From the NCBI GenBank assembly GCA_030323885.1, contig CM059197.1, forward strand, positions 32,939,884-33,003,883: 64,000 bases of DNA, given 5' to 3'. Both the position numbers and the translations under genes were made by a program. The notes under the pieces were generated by a model, which saw only the letters and a program-made list of their open reading frames with translations, was not told where the DNA came from and did no database searches. This DNA comes from Branchipolynoe longqiensis. Lineage: Eukaryota > Annelida > Polychaeta > Phyllodocida > Polynoidae. Below, piece after piece: positions 22,333-32,829 of the stretch; the stretch's first letter is position 1, and every line of letters starts with the position of its first letter.

Positions 22333-22482
22333 TATCAGAGACAATATACAACAACACCACTCAGCGCTTTCCCGTTGTGATATCAAAGACATTATACAAC
22401 AAGACGCACGACTCAGCGCTTTCCCGGTGTGATATCAAAGACAATGTACAACAAGACGAGCCACTCAGCGCTTTCCCGTGAA
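22333..22482. repeat. Three-copy ~50-bp tandem
   Basis: TATCAAAGACAATATACAAC ... CACTCAGCGCTTTCCCG occurs at 22333, 22381 and 22433. Confidence 0.85.
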
Positions 22483-22544
22483 ATACAGCAAACGTATTTG
22501 GACCGCTCACACTATTACAGTTACACATGCACAAACACCGTCAG

Positions 22545-22905
22545 GTTGTACCCCCCACCCCCATCTCCACCCCCCACACACACTCACTCCACCCACCCAC
22601 ACTCACTCCACCCACTCACACTCACACACAAGCATCATATGGCGGTAACCTCCACCCCCATCTCCCCACACACACACTCACTCCGCCCAGTCACACTGAC
22701 ACACAATCATAATATGGCGGTGACATAGCCAGGGCACGCAAACACACTCATACTCACACACAAATACCATGAGGTGGTAACCCAGCCAGCACTCACTCAC
22801 ACCCACACTCACACACTCTCCCCCTACCCACACACCCACACACCCACACAACCACACTCACTCAGATTCAGACTCACACATCCCCGTCCACCTTCACACA
22901 TGCAT
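22545..22905. repeat. CACACT/CCACC-rich simple sequence
   Basis: CACACACTCACTCCACCCAC-type sequence with a duplicated block (CATATGGCGGTAACCTCCAC and ATATGGCGGTGACATAGCC). Confidence 0.8.
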
Positions 22906-22939
22906 AGATTCTACGCATGCGCACGCACTGACCAAAACG

Positions 22940-23337
22940 GCCCGGTCATATATGCGTTAAAGGACGTAGTTGAATGTAGTGGAGGCTAACGTAGTTGAAC
23001 GTAGCTGAACATAGCTGAATGTAGTTGAACCTAGTTGAATGTAGTTGAACATAGTTGAACGTGCCAGAGAAGTATGGATGCTGGTATGTTCAACTACATT
23101 CAACTAGTTCAACTACGTTCAACTACGTTCAACTACGTTCAACTACGTTCAACTACGTTCAACTACGTTCAACTACGTTCAACTACGTTCAACTACGTTC
23201 AACTACGTTCAACTACGTTCAACTACGTTCAACTACGTTCAACTACGTTCAACTACGTTCAACTACGTTCAACTACGTTCAACTACGTTAGCCTCCACTA
23301 CGTTCAACTACGTCCACTAACGTATATGTGAGTGGGC
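22940..23337. mobile_element. Foldback element with perfect 10-bp core array
   Basis: The left arm (GCCCGGTCATATATGCGTTA, AAGGACGTAGTTGAATGTAG, TGGAGGCTAACGTAGTTGAA) pairs with the right arm (reverse complement GCCCACTCACATATACGTTA, GTGGACGTAGTTGAACGTAG). About 19 virtually identical units of CAACTACGTT lie at 23100-23289. The arms themselves are built of the complementary 10-mer, so the whole element can form a long hairpin. It belongs with the elements at 26475, 40848 and 61686. Confidence 0.85.
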
Positions 23338-23414
23338 ATTAAAAGAGGCTTCAGGTTTAGGCAGAATTCAAATATTGAGTCGGGCTAATTCCACCCAGCT
23401 TCATTTGGATGTGT

Positions 23415-23505
23415 GAGGGGTTGTTTGTTGTTTTATGTCCTAGCAACAACTAAGGTCATATCAGGACGGGGACCGACTTGGGATTGTGTGCATTCATGGA
23501 AATTA
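23415..23505 (-). repeat. SINE family A 3' fragment
   Basis: GTTTGTTGTTTTATGTCCTA, GCAACAACTAAGGTCATATC and AGGACGGGGACCGACTTG match the family A tail. The copy is cut at about 90 bp. Confidence 0.8.
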
Positions 23506-23570
23506 TATTTTTATTGTTATTATTGACACTTGTTTGCCAACATTGTTCATCCTGCAACCACACTGGGGGA

Positions 23571-23890
23571 GCGGGACGTAGCTCAGGCGGTAGAATGTCC
23601 ACCTGTGATGGTGTGTCATCCTATCGATCTTGCTCAGTGGACACATTTGAGGTTTGGGCTATTTTTTGGTCCAACCAGTGGTGCACAACTGGTTCATAAA
23701 AGGCTGTGGTATGTGCTGTCCTGTCTGTGGGAAAGTGCATATAAAATACCCCTTGCTGCTTATCGGAAAGAATAGCCTATGTGGAGGCAACAGGTTCGCT
23801 CAAAAAATGTATGTCAGAATGACCATATGTTTGAAGTCCAATAGCCGATGATGAAGATCAATGTGCTGTAGAGGTGTCGTTAAATATAAC
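23571..23890 (+). repeat. SINE family D, mollusc-type
   Basis: The head GACGTAGCTCAGGCGGTAGA has a good A box, followed by a decayed B box (CCTATCGATCTTG). The body contains GGGCTATTTTTTGGTCCAAC, AAAGGCTGTGGTATGTGCTG, TGTCTGTGGGAAAGTGCATA and CCCCTTGCTGCTTATCGGAA, and ends GGTGTCGTTAAATATAAC. I recognise this body as a SINE widespread in mollusc genomes, from memory. It is the best clue to the host. Confidence 0.85.
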
Positions 23891-23958
23891 AAAATGTCCT
23901 TTTCCTACCACCATACTACGACGGGTGGCGCCGCCAGCAGCCAACTCCGTCCCTTCAG
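23785..23958. repeat. Duplicated segment, left copy
   Basis: The SINE D 3' part plus TGTCCTTTTCCTACCACCAT and CTACGACGGGTGGCGCCGCC recur at 24560-24752. The two copies bracket the foldback at 23959-24554. Confidence 0.8.
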
Positions 23959-24554
23959 GCCCTGGCACACTTTACCGGATTGAGGAAACGGATTGAAACG
24001 GAGAAAAATATTCTAATCTGGTGTGATTCGGACTTCAAATGTATCGATTATGTAACGGATGGTAATGGATGGGTAACAGACAGCAATGGATGGGTAACAG
24101 ACAGTAACAGATGGGTAACACATGGTAACGAACGGTAACGGTTGATAACGTATCTAATGATCAACGGACAATTCAGTATACTAAAAGAACTATAGCGAAC
24201 AGCAACGGACGTGTAATGGATATGTAATTGATGGGAACGGACGGTAACGGACTGTAATGGACGGGAACGGACGGGAACGGACGGGAACGGACGGGAACGG
24301 AAGGGAACGGACGGGAACGGACAGGGAATTGACAGTGTACAGACAGGGAATGGATAGTAACGGATAATAACCGAATACGTCAGTCCAGCGCAATCCATTA
24401 CAAGTTTTGCGCATGCTCAAAACTTGTAACTTAGCGGGCGGGATATCAACGGATATCAACAGATATGCAATTGACACAAACCAGACTTTGCCAGATATCA
24501 ACGGACTTTGTTCCGTTTTAATCCGTTTCCTCGATCCGGTGAAGTGTGACAGGG
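23959..24554. mobile_element. Foldback element, CCTGTCACAC ends, GGACGGGAAC core
   Basis: The left arm (CCTGGCACACTTTACCGGAT, TGAGGAAACGGATTGAAACG) pairs with the right arm (reverse complement CCTGTCACACTTCACCGGAT, CGAGGAAACGGATTAAAACG). The interior carries GGATGGGTAACAGACAGTAA-type repeats (24055-24140) and about nine 10-bp units of GGACGGGAAC (24235-24330). No coding capacity. The element at 42174 shares the ends and the flanking TTTTGCGCATG motif. Confidence 0.82.
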
Positions 24555-24559
24555 GTGAA

Positions 24560-24755
24560 GTGTGGAGGCAGCGGGTTTCCTAAGAAGAAATATGTCAGAA
24601 TGACCATATGTTTGAAGTCCAATAGCCGGTGATGAAGATCAATGTGCTCTAGAGGTGTCATTGATTAATTAAAACAAACTGTCCTTTTCCTACCACCAGA
24701 CCACCACACTACGACGGGTGGCGCCGCCAGTGGCCTACTCGTCCCTAACGGACAC
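24560..24755. repeat. Duplicated segment, right copy
   Basis: GTGGAGGCAGCGGGTTTCCT, then SINE D 3' sequence (AGTCCAATAGCCGGTGATGA), then the same TGTCCTTTTCCTACCACCA and ACTACGACGGGTGGCGCCGC unique flank as the left copy. It has a small internal duplication (CCAGACCACCACA). Confidence 0.8.
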
Positions 24756-24864
24756 GGTCCCGTACTTATTCACACCAGATAATTGTTCTTATTAGCCGGT
24801 TAGCGTAGTCATTACTACATAGTAATTTGGATGAGTTTATGATGATCACACAAATCTATTGGAG

Positions 24865-24885
24865 GGGGCGGGGGGGGGGGGGTGC
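24865..24885. repeat. Poly-G run
   Basis: GGGGGCGGGGGGGGGGGGG. Confidence 0.9.
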
Positions 24886-24924
24886 AAGAAGAAAAAAGAA
24901 GAGTGCTCAGGTGTTATGTGAAGG

Positions 24925-25274
24925 TTAAAGCTGCATAGTCCGATGAAATATCAAATTTTCAAAACCAAACCAATTATCTAGATTTGATTTTACATATCTA
25001 ACTTAGATACTGATGCACTTATTAAGCATTTGTTTCTGTATAGAAGGCAATACTGAGTCAATTTAACAGAACCTGTTACTGCAGAAGTCTGTGGTGTCAG
25101 AGTTTTGGCATGCTTGCCAAAACTACTTTTCCATGTTTGCACTCAAAATATCTCAAAAGTTTACCATTTAAAATAAAAGTAACTTTGAACTAATGTAAAG
25201 TAGATCGATTGATCTAATATATTTATCTCAGAAAAAATACAGAAATTCAAAACAATCAGACTATGCAAATTTAA
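24925..25274. mobile_element. MITE, TTAA-AGCTGCATAGTCCGATG family, intact
   Basis: 350 bp with TTAA at both ends (24925-24928 and 25271-25274). It matches the copy at 8516 closely across its full length (AACAGAACCTGTTACTGCAG, CTTGCCAAAACTACTTTTCC). It is the best preserved copy in the window. Confidence 0.85.
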
Positions 25275-25425
25275 GCTGACATGAAAACTAATTTACAGAC
25301 TATATTTCTCACTTATAAGGTTTATCCTAGTGGTTATTATGTCAGTATTGGCGGCTACGGAATCCCATTTGTGCGTGGTGGGTTTTGTGTTAAGTACACT
25401 TATGAACACTTCCGGTGATATGTGC
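25275..25425. other. Unannotated spacer
   Basis: Nothing is recognised. Confidence 0.4.
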
Positions 25426-25429
25426 GTAT

Positions 25430-25925
25430 TGTGCGGGTGTGGGAGTGGGTGGGTGGGAGGGAGTGAGGGAGGGAGGGGGCGTGTGTATGTGTAGAAGGAG
25501 GTGAGGAGGGTGTGTCGGGGAGGCGGAAGTGGGTGTATTATATCTAGAGGGAGGAGAGGAGGAGGGTTTGAGGGGGAGGCGGAAGTAGGTGTATTATGTG
25601 TAGAGGGAAGGGAGGAGGAGGGTGTGTCGGGGAGGCGGAAGGAGGCGTATTATGTGTAGAGGGAAGGCAGGAGGGTTTGAGGGGGATGCGGAAGGGGGCG
25701 CATTATGTGTAGAGGGAGGGGAGGAGGGTTTGAGGGGGGGGGGGGCGGGAAGGGGGCACATTATGTGTAGAGGGAAGGGAGGAGGAGGGTGTGTCGGGGA
25801 GGCGGAACGAGGTGTAATATGTGTAGAGAAAGAGGAGGAGGAGGGTGTGTCGGGGAGGCGGAAGGGGGCGTATTATGTGTAGAGGGAGGGGAGGAGGAGG
25901 GTGTGAGTGTGAGTGGGAAAGGGCT
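25430..25925. repeat. G-rich minisatellite, about 60-bp unit
   Basis: Repeats of GGGGAGGCGGAAGGGGGCGT, ATTATGTGTAGAGGGA and GGGGAGGAGGGT recur about eight times at 55-65-bp spacing. It is very asymmetric, with almost all G on the plus strand. Confidence 0.85.
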
Positions 25926-25929
25926 GGGG

Positions 25930-26265
25930 GAAGGGGGTAGGAGGGACTGTTTACTTGCTGCTGCAAACACCAACTGGGGGAAGCGGAAGGTGGAAGGGGG
26001 TGTCGCGGAGGTGGGAGGGGGGACTGTTTACTTGCCACTGCAAACAACAAGTAGGGGAGAGGGGAAGGGGTGTGGCGGAGGGGGGGGGGACAGTTTACTT
26101 GCTGCTGCAAACACCAAGTGGGGGAGAGGGGAAGGGGTGTGGCGGAGGGGGGAGGGGGCACTGTTTACTTGCTACTGCAAACACCAAGTGGGGGAGAGGG
26201 GAAGGGGTGTGGCGGAGGGGGGTGGGGGGGGGGGGAGGGACTGTTCGACTGCTGCTACAAACACC
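25930..26265. repeat. G-rich ~72-bp tandem, five copies
   Basis: Each unit has CTGTTTACTTGCTGCTGCAA, ACACCAAGTGGGGGAGAGGG and GAAGGGGTGTGGCGGAGGG. The open frames through it are periodic and non-genic. Confidence 0.9.
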
Positions 26266-26474
26266 AATATGGACTATGCCCAGGGTGTGTGAGCGTTGCG
26301 GCCTGAACCCACCCGGCTGAGTGTTTGCTGTTATACCTAGATAAGGATTCAATTAGAAGGCGATGGCATCAGCCCTCAAACGTGGCAGCCGCACCCCCTT
26401 ATCTACACACGGCGTTAATACTAAACGTGACCACCATATCGATAGCCGGTCTTCTCTGAGTCCAGAGACTAAAC

Positions 26475-27033
26475 GCCCGGGCACGTACACGTTAGTGAAC
26501 GTAGTTGAACGTAGTGGAGGCTAACGTAGTTGAATGTAGTTGAACATAGTACCTCTCCCTGATGAGAACGTGATAAGAATGTGTGTGGGCCATTAGTTCC
26601 GATTTAAGCTTTAGACATGTTCAAAAGAGCATACTCTAGCGAACTCTAGCATACTTTGTACTGTACTCCAGTATACTCTAGCATACTCTAGCATACTTTG
26701 ACCCACACAAAACCTTGGCCATTCTGCCATGGTCACATAGCTGTTAGTGGACGAAGTTGAACATAGTTGAATGTAGTGGAGGGTAACGTAGTTAAACGTA
26801 GTTGAATGTAGTTGGACGTACCAGGATCCATACAGTAACCTATCGGGATCCATACTGTAATATAACGGGATACGTACGGTAATGTATTTATTCGTACTAT
26901 TAGGTGGGTGATCAACCAAAACCTGCCATACCTTAAAATAGTTTAACATAGTAATAGCACGTTTCACCCACGTTAATCTATCCTATGTTCAACTAGGTTC
27001 AACTACGTTCACTAACGTGTATGTGACCAGGGC
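26475..27033. mobile_element. Composite foldback, GGTCACATA ends, copy 1
   Basis: The outer left end (ACGTTAGTGAACGTAGTTGA, ACGTAGTGGAGGCTAACGTA) pairs with the right end (TTCACTAACGTGTATGTGAC, CAGGGC). An extra internal copy of the end starts at 26728 (ATGGTCACATAGCTGTTAGT, then GTGGAGGGTAACGTAG). Between them are GACATGTTCAAAAGAGC and a short array of TACTCTAGCA units. The copies at 40848 and 61686 have the same three-end plan. Confidence 0.8.
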
Positions 27034-27590
27034 TTCAAGGCAATGCGGTGACAGTCTGTCAATCGACTTGAGCGTTCTATTATTAGATATATAAATCGAC
27101 GTACATATATTTATATATATATGGATATATATATATACATTTATGCATATTCCAGTGCGCGAGTGACAGTATTTGCACCACTGGTAGTGGTAGGGTTGGG
27201 GGTGGTGGCGCCACCTGGCCCAGCTGTGAAAAGGGGTCACCCATAAAGTAATACACAACATATGGGTGATCATATAGGGAACATTCCCTTTTGCGGCTTT
27301 ATACTCGCATAACTCTTATACATCACATATATATTCATGGTTCTAAATTCCTCACCAGATCTCGAGAGGGCTATTTTTCCATCCATGGGTGACCCATTTT
27401 TCATCCTCGGATGACCAATTTATTTCGATGTCTAATTAAAGATAATGGAATTGGATTGCCGCATCATCTATAGCGCATGGGAAGGCAGGCCTAATCAGTG
27501 CCATTTTCTTTCTACTCACCACTTGAAAATTGTGGCAAAATGTGTGAAAAATGCGACCTTTTCTATTGCTTGAAGATTTTTACTGGCTAT
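27034..27590. other. Unannotated intergenic stretch
   Basis: TA-rich near 27085-27145. Nothing else is recognised. Confidence 0.5.
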
Positions 27591-27591
27591 C

Positions 27592-27885
27592 ATGGATGAG
27601 TCTGAATAGACTTGTTTTCACCATTAGACAGTTTGTCAATAGAAAGCCCGAGCATACACTTATAGTTATACTGACCCATGGGATTTTTAACCTCCCACAC
27701 CACATGCACATGGTATGAGAGCAACTGGCCTTTGATGACACTGTAAGTTATACACAGTGGTGGAAATCCAAATTGGCAGAGGTGGGCGGGGGGGGGGGGG
27801 GGATGGGGAATCAAACCACTGACCTTCAAGTTAGGAGTCCGACCTAGAAAAAAAGTGAGACACTATAACCACCCCACCACAGAGA
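27592..27885 (-). repeat. SINE family E
   Basis: In minus orientation: a head with GTGGTGGGGTGGTTATAGTG (A box) and CAGTGGTTTGATTCCCC (B box), a body GCCAATTTGGATTTCCACCA, TGTCATCAAAGGCCAGTTGC, TCTCATACCATGTGCATGTG and GGGAGGTTAAAAATCCCATG, and an end at AATGGTGAAAACAAGTC. The head suggests a Leu/Ser-type tRNA ancestor. A G run at 27788-27801 interrupts it. Confidence 0.75.
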
Positions 27886-27966
27886 ACACCACGATAAGTG
27901 TTATTTACCTTTACAAAAAGTGTCCCAATAACTGGTGAGTTTTTACCTCATTGACTGATTGACGTG

Positions 27967-28296
27967 TGAGTGGATGCGGTGGCTGTATCGGTAAGAGCGC
28001 AAGTTCCCCGTGCGGAAGGTCGGTGGTTCGAAACCACTGATATGCGAAATTCAAACTTGTCACGACACTAGATTGGTGCTCAGCATTACTAGGATATATG
28101 GAAAGGGCTTTTTTGTTCAATAGCAGCATAATATGACTGAGTGGGAAATTGGATCATGGTGCAGGCGGCCTGGTCTTCCAGCGGGACAACACTATCAATT
28201 CGCCGTGAGTGCGCACTGTCACAAGTCGGAACCCGTCCTGATATAACTTTATATGTTACTAAGACATAAGCCCCATAAAACCCCAACAAACAATAC
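27967..28296 (+). repeat. SINE family A, diverged
   Basis: The head GTGGCTGTATCGGTAAGAGC has a good B box, GGTGGTTCGAAACCAC. The tail is decayed (ATAACTTTATATGTTACTAA, GACATAAG), so the copy is old. Confidence 0.82.
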
Positions 28297-28338
28297 CAGT
28301 AGATGAAGTGGCGCATTCCATTTGAAGGTCCTTTCAAA

Positions 28339-29463
28339 TTTATGGTTGCATTATCCGATAGACTTGAGTTTCTACACTATTTTCTTTGAGATAAATCTAC
28401 ATTAAATCTATTTTACTTTAAGTTTGAAATAAGTAAAGACTTACTTCATATGGTTAAGCTTATGTGTATCTGAGGTAAACACATGGACACTTTTGGTGGA
28501 CACACCAACATTTGGGACAATCTCTTTGCTTACCCATTTGTGAGAATAGCAGCATAGTAATACAGGAGCACTGAACTGCAATAACTGTTTAATGGGGACC
28601 TTTCGTGAGCCACTTCTCTCGCTATGCGCTTGGTGGCAGCACCCATTCCCGGTCCAAGTCGGCCATCAAGGTTGGGTAGAAGCAGTCATCTTTAGGTTTA
28701 ATTTGACTGAATTTCACTTATAGAGTAAGTTATGCTCCTAAATAACATTATATCAACCCCCGCGTGAATATTCATGGTTGTAAATAACAGAATTAGATCG
28801 TAGCAGTGAATAGATTTGCGCTTTTTGTTTTAATTACATTCACAATAATGCCACTGATGCAGCAGCGGCCTGCTCAGATTTTGGGTTTAATTTGAGCGGA
28901 ATTTCCTTTATTGAGTAAGTTATGCTCCTAAGTAACATTATTTCAACCCCCGAGTGAATATTCATGGTTCTAAATAACAGAATTAGATCGTAGCAGTGAA
29001 TAGATTTTTCCTTTTTGTTTTGTTTACATTCGCAAAAATGCTGCCGATGTGGTGGCGGCCTTAATATCGCTCGGATTTGGGGATTAATTTGAGCCAAATT
29101 TCACTTATTGAGTAAGCTATGCTCCTAAATAACATTATTTCAACCCAAGTGAATATTTATGGTTCTAAATAACATAATTAGATCATAGCAGTGAATAGAT
29201 TTGTAGATTTGTGAATAGATTTCTGATAGCTGATAGCTGATGTGCGCATCAGGGCTAGCTGAGACAGCTGAGAAAATGGCGAAACACGCGACACGCCTGG
29301 GACCGGCATGGTGCGCCATCTGACGACAGAGTCATGCAAACTGGTATTGCAACGAAAGCTCCTCATTAGTGCACCGGTGTCTACGTTGGATAGGAGGGAT
29401 CAAATCTAGGTCAGCATTTAGGTTAGTAAAATATTATACTTTCATCGAATTATGCAGCTTTAA
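28339..29463. mobile_element. TTAA MITE interrupted by unrelated sequence
   Basis: The left end TGGTTGCATTATCCGATAGA ... TTTGAGATAAATC matches the reversed right end of the 8516 MITE. The right end (TTGGATAGGAGGGATCAAAT, TTCATCGAATTATGCAGCTT, TAAA) matches its reversed left end. About 880 bp between roughly 28480 and 29360 is foreign and includes the triplication below. Confidence 0.6.
28690..29215. repeat. Three-copy ~190-bp tandem
   Basis: GAATTTCACTTATAGAGTAA, GTTATGCTCCTAAATAACAT and AATAACAGAATTAGATCGTA, then GCAGTGAATAGATTTG, recur at about 28697, 28886 and 29081. The units diverge most in their last third (the AATGCCACTGATGCAGCAGC versus AATGCTGCCGATGTGGTGGC region). Confidence 0.88.
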
Positions 29464-30570
29464 AAATCTAGCCATAGATGCAAAACCCAACTCCGTTAAA
29501 TAAGTAATGTATTTGTTGTAATGGGGGTATGTCCCCAATTGGTTGTGTTATATCTGGCGGATTATATAGCACGTCTGGTATGGAACTGCTACATAGCATA
29601 TCCTATATAATCATTCTTCACAAAATTATATTGATAATGATATTGTTGCTCTTAAAAATAAGCTTTACCTATCAATTAGTACTCCTATGAATACTGCACA
29701 GTAGCGCTGTAGAATTAATTAAGGCAGTTAAGTGTTAATTAATGGCATCTATCAGTGTAGTAGATGCGCAGAGTTAATTATATGTGACAGTATTAGCATG
29801 AACCAGTGTCATCAATTGGTGCTCCCTGCTAGATTCAGTAACGGTATTGATATCTGAAACACATGCTGTTCCAGATTCTGCCGATAGATGGCACCGGGAT
29901 AACTGGCCAAGGGAGTGGTGGTGAAATTCCAGGAAGAAAAATGCAATATAGTTATCTTTAAAAAATATATATATATTACAAGTATAAGAGCTTGATGCCT
30001 GTTGCAATATGAATATCTGATTATAATCAGGCATTTTGTTATTTGTCCATCCATTCTTTACGGAGATATAGCAGGTGAAATGACAGGCACTCTGGGAAAG
30101 TACCCAAATAGAGTGGTTCCAGATTATGCCGATAGATGTCACTGGCTTACCTGGCGGGTGTAATGAACATTAAATACATTACAGCGGGGTGTTTCGATAT
30201 GTTCATCTGCAGCTGTCATGTTAATTCTGGCTCCATTCCAAAGTCTTGCTTGCTACATATCACTTTTTGAAAGCAGACTGCTCTTAAAGTTTAAACCTAA
30301 CACACTGCCTTGCCCTGTTCTGTCATCTGGGGTGTAAATGGAGGGTTTGTTGTTTTTGGGGAGGTTTCAGTCGCATTGGTGCGCTGAAGGCTGGAAATCT
30401 GCAGCACTGAATGGGCACCGCTGAAAGCAGTCCCATGTGATCGGGAGTTGGCTTCCGACGGGTAGTGATTAGAGGAATTGGGGGGTAGGGGGGAGGGGCG
30501 AGGAAGGAAAAAGGCAGCCTAAGGAGCCCAACCACAGTGCTCTGAGAGGGCCGGGGGAGGCTGGGTGGTT
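29464..30570. other. Unannotated, short dispersed duplication
   Basis: TTCCAGATTCTGCCGATAGA at 29869 and TTCCAGATTATGCCGATAGA at 30117 are direct copies of a roughly 40-bp segment. Otherwise this is plain AT-rich DNA. No gene is supported. Confidence 0.5.
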
Positions 30571-30574
30571 GGTG

Positions 30575-30740
30575 TAGTTTTACACCCCAGTAAGACCCTA
30601 GGCCATACCAGGATGTGCACCGACTTGTGACAGCGTGCACTCATGGTGACTTTATAGTGCTGCCTCACTGGGAAATCAGGCCGCCGGCACCATGACCTGA
30701 TGTCCCACAGAGTCACATTATCCTGACACTGTACGCCCAG
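30575..30740 (-). repeat. SINE family A 3' half
   Basis: CACCGACTTGTGACAGCGTG, CTCATGGTGACTTTATAGTG, CACTGGGAAATCAGGCCGCC and CACATTATCCTGACACTG. The tail is degraded (AGTAAGACCCTAGGCCATAC). Confidence 0.82.
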
Positions 30741-31867
30741 TCTAAGTGGAGGGTTCTGGCGCAAAAACTGATAAACTTCGTTCTTTTTGCATCCCCCCTC
30801 CGTCCCCCTCCCTCCCTCCCTCCCCTCTGCTCCATAACACACACTGCTCACAATTCAGAGCTCCACCGTGTCCCCTCAGTGGCGGCTAAGTGATCAGACC
30901 GTGTCCGCACTCGTTGTCCACGCTCTCTTTTGAAGATGCATTTCTGCAATTTTACCCAGATGCATTCTGGGCCAGTTCTCGAGCTTCTCAAAGTCGGTGG
31001 ACATTTGTTTGGGAATCCTCTCAAGGGCCAGGGTTGTCCGTCTGCCTCCTCCCCCGACACACACACACCCAACCCTCCCAGCCGCAGTCTCCCCATCCTT
31101 CTGTTTTATTCTTTGTGTCTCTCTACACACAGATAAGCCATATCGGTCTTCATAGTTTCTTTGTGCAAGAAAAGATATCTGGCATTTAATCTTAGACAGA
31201 TATTGATATCGTCAGCAAATAACTGATCCTATATAAGATATTTGACTTTAAGCCACCCCTCCACAATAAGCTACCAGTGCTAGTTCCTTGTTATCGAAAG
31301 TATAATCGGAAAATGAAAGCCAACAGTTTTGAGGTTTTGCCGTTGAATAGAAGATAAATATAATATGTTGAATATATTCGGGAATTATTCGGTTCAGGTG
31401 TTTTTGTGTGTGTTTTTAATTTTTTAATTTTGTTTGTTTTTTCTCTTGCCTCATATCACCCATCTCATCTTCCATAAAATTCACAAATCGCTTAATTTGA
31501 TATGTAAATAGTTCTAAGCACCACCTGGGCTGGATTGTAGGGCATCACGACTCAGGTTTCATAAGTGACCTTGATACTCTACAATTCCATGTATTAGCTT
31601 TCTTTTGCCCTGAATAATTTTTTTAAAAATTTTAACGTCGATGATTTTGAGGTTCTGCTATTTATATTGACAACGCGATAAATGTAATTGGTTGATTGTT
31701 ATCATGGACCTTATTTTAGTTTGAAGTACCTTTTATTATTAATGGTTAAATTAGGAAATATTTGAATTGAAAATAGGACATTAATATTAGCATGTTCTAA
31801 GCCAGTAACAATAATTACTAACATGGTCTATTAAATTGGCTCACGGTTCCCTTTCTATTTGTTGTTG
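30741..31867. other. Unannotated intergenic stretch
   Basis: The minus-strand segment at 30905-31030 reads plausibly as protein (STDFEKLENWPRMHLGKIAE), but it is short, has no recognised domain and lacks convincing splice sites. I do not call a gene. AT-rich from 31200. Confidence 0.4.
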
Positions 31868-32098
31868 TTATTGGTACATTAGTTGTTTAAGTAGGGGAAA
31901 TTTCAGTCGCAGATGACTGGTCTTCCCCATTCCAATGCTCCTTGCCCTATCCTAGTAATGCCGAGTGCCTGGCTAGGAAGCGACAAGTATCAATTTTTAA
32001 GTCATTGGTTTGACTCGACGAGGATTCGAACCCACGATCCCACGATCTACCAACACGGGAGACGAACACTCTACCTCATTCGGCCATCCCGTCTGGTG
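31868..32098 (-). repeat. SINE family B (A-type head, different tail)
   Basis: The right part (CATTGGTTTGACTCGACGAG, GATTCGAACCC, CTCATTCGGCCATCCCGTCT) is the family A head. The left part (TTAGTTGTTTAAGTAGGGGA, AATTTCAGTCGCAGATGACT, GGTCTTCCCCATTCC) replaces the family A tail. The same join occurs at 34551. Confidence 0.82.
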
Positions 32099-32111
32099 GA
32101 GCAACACATGC

Positions 32112-32790
32112 TTAAAGCCGCATAGTCTGCTGAAACCATAAACCTTTCAGAACCTAAATACTTACCTAGATTTTATTCTACATATCCAACTTAGATATTA
32201 TGCACTTATTAAGCATGTGTCACTGTGTAGAAGGGGATGGTAAGCCCATTTAATAATACCTCTTACAGCTGAAGTTTAAGTTATAAGAATTTTGAGGTGC
32301 TTGCCAAAATTAATTTCGCATGTTATCACTTTAATCGGTAGAGCACAAGCCTCGCGTGTGGAAGATCGGGAGTTCCCGGGTTTGATTCCTGGTCTAGTCA
32401 AACCAATGACGTAAAAATTGATACTTCTTGCTTCCTAGCCTGGTGCTCGGCATTATTAGGATAGGGCAAGGCCTGGTTAGCTCAGTGTCAGGATAATGTG
32501 ACTGAGTGGGATATCGGGTCATGGTGCCGGCGGCCTGATTTTCCAGTGCGACAGCACTATAAAATCACCATGAGTGCGTACTGTCACAAGTCGGTACCCA
32601 TCCTGATATGACCTTAGATGTTGCTAGGACACAAAACAACAACAAACAAACAACTTTAAAATAGTTTTTAAATTAGCCATTTAATATAAAAGTGAACTTA
32701 GCTAAAGTAAAGTTGATTATAACTATCAACCTAATGTGTACGGCTCATAAAATGGCGGAAACTCAAAACCATTGGACTATGCAACTTTAA
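32112..32790. mobile_element. TTAA MITE with nested SINE A
   Basis: The left end TTAAAGCCGCATAGTCTGCT and the right end CCATTGGACTATGCAACTTT plus AA belong to the 8516 family and keep TTAA at both sides. The SINE at 32334-32655 splits the interior. Confidence 0.8.
32334..32655 (+). repeat. SINE family A inside the MITE
   Basis: The head starts at AATCGGTAGAGCACAAGCCT, so it is truncated slightly inside the A box. The body is normal and the tail GATGTTGCTAGGACACAA is followed by CAA-rich sequence. A TSD of ACTTTAA is likely on both sides. Confidence 0.85.
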
Positions 32791-32829
32791 TAGTAGTACT
32801 AGTATAGTAGTAAAGTAGTAAAGTACTAT

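Noticed and set aside
22333..22482. Possible CRISPR-like array (three ~50-bp repeats)
   Set aside because: Units are contiguous with no distinct spacers, and the context is animal DNA. The same applies to the 46-bp, 52-bp and 93-bp arrays.
30890..31189. Overlapping frames on both strands, one with protein-like residues
   Set aside because: Too short, no domain, no convincing splice sites, and the two strands are equally open. Left as unannotated.
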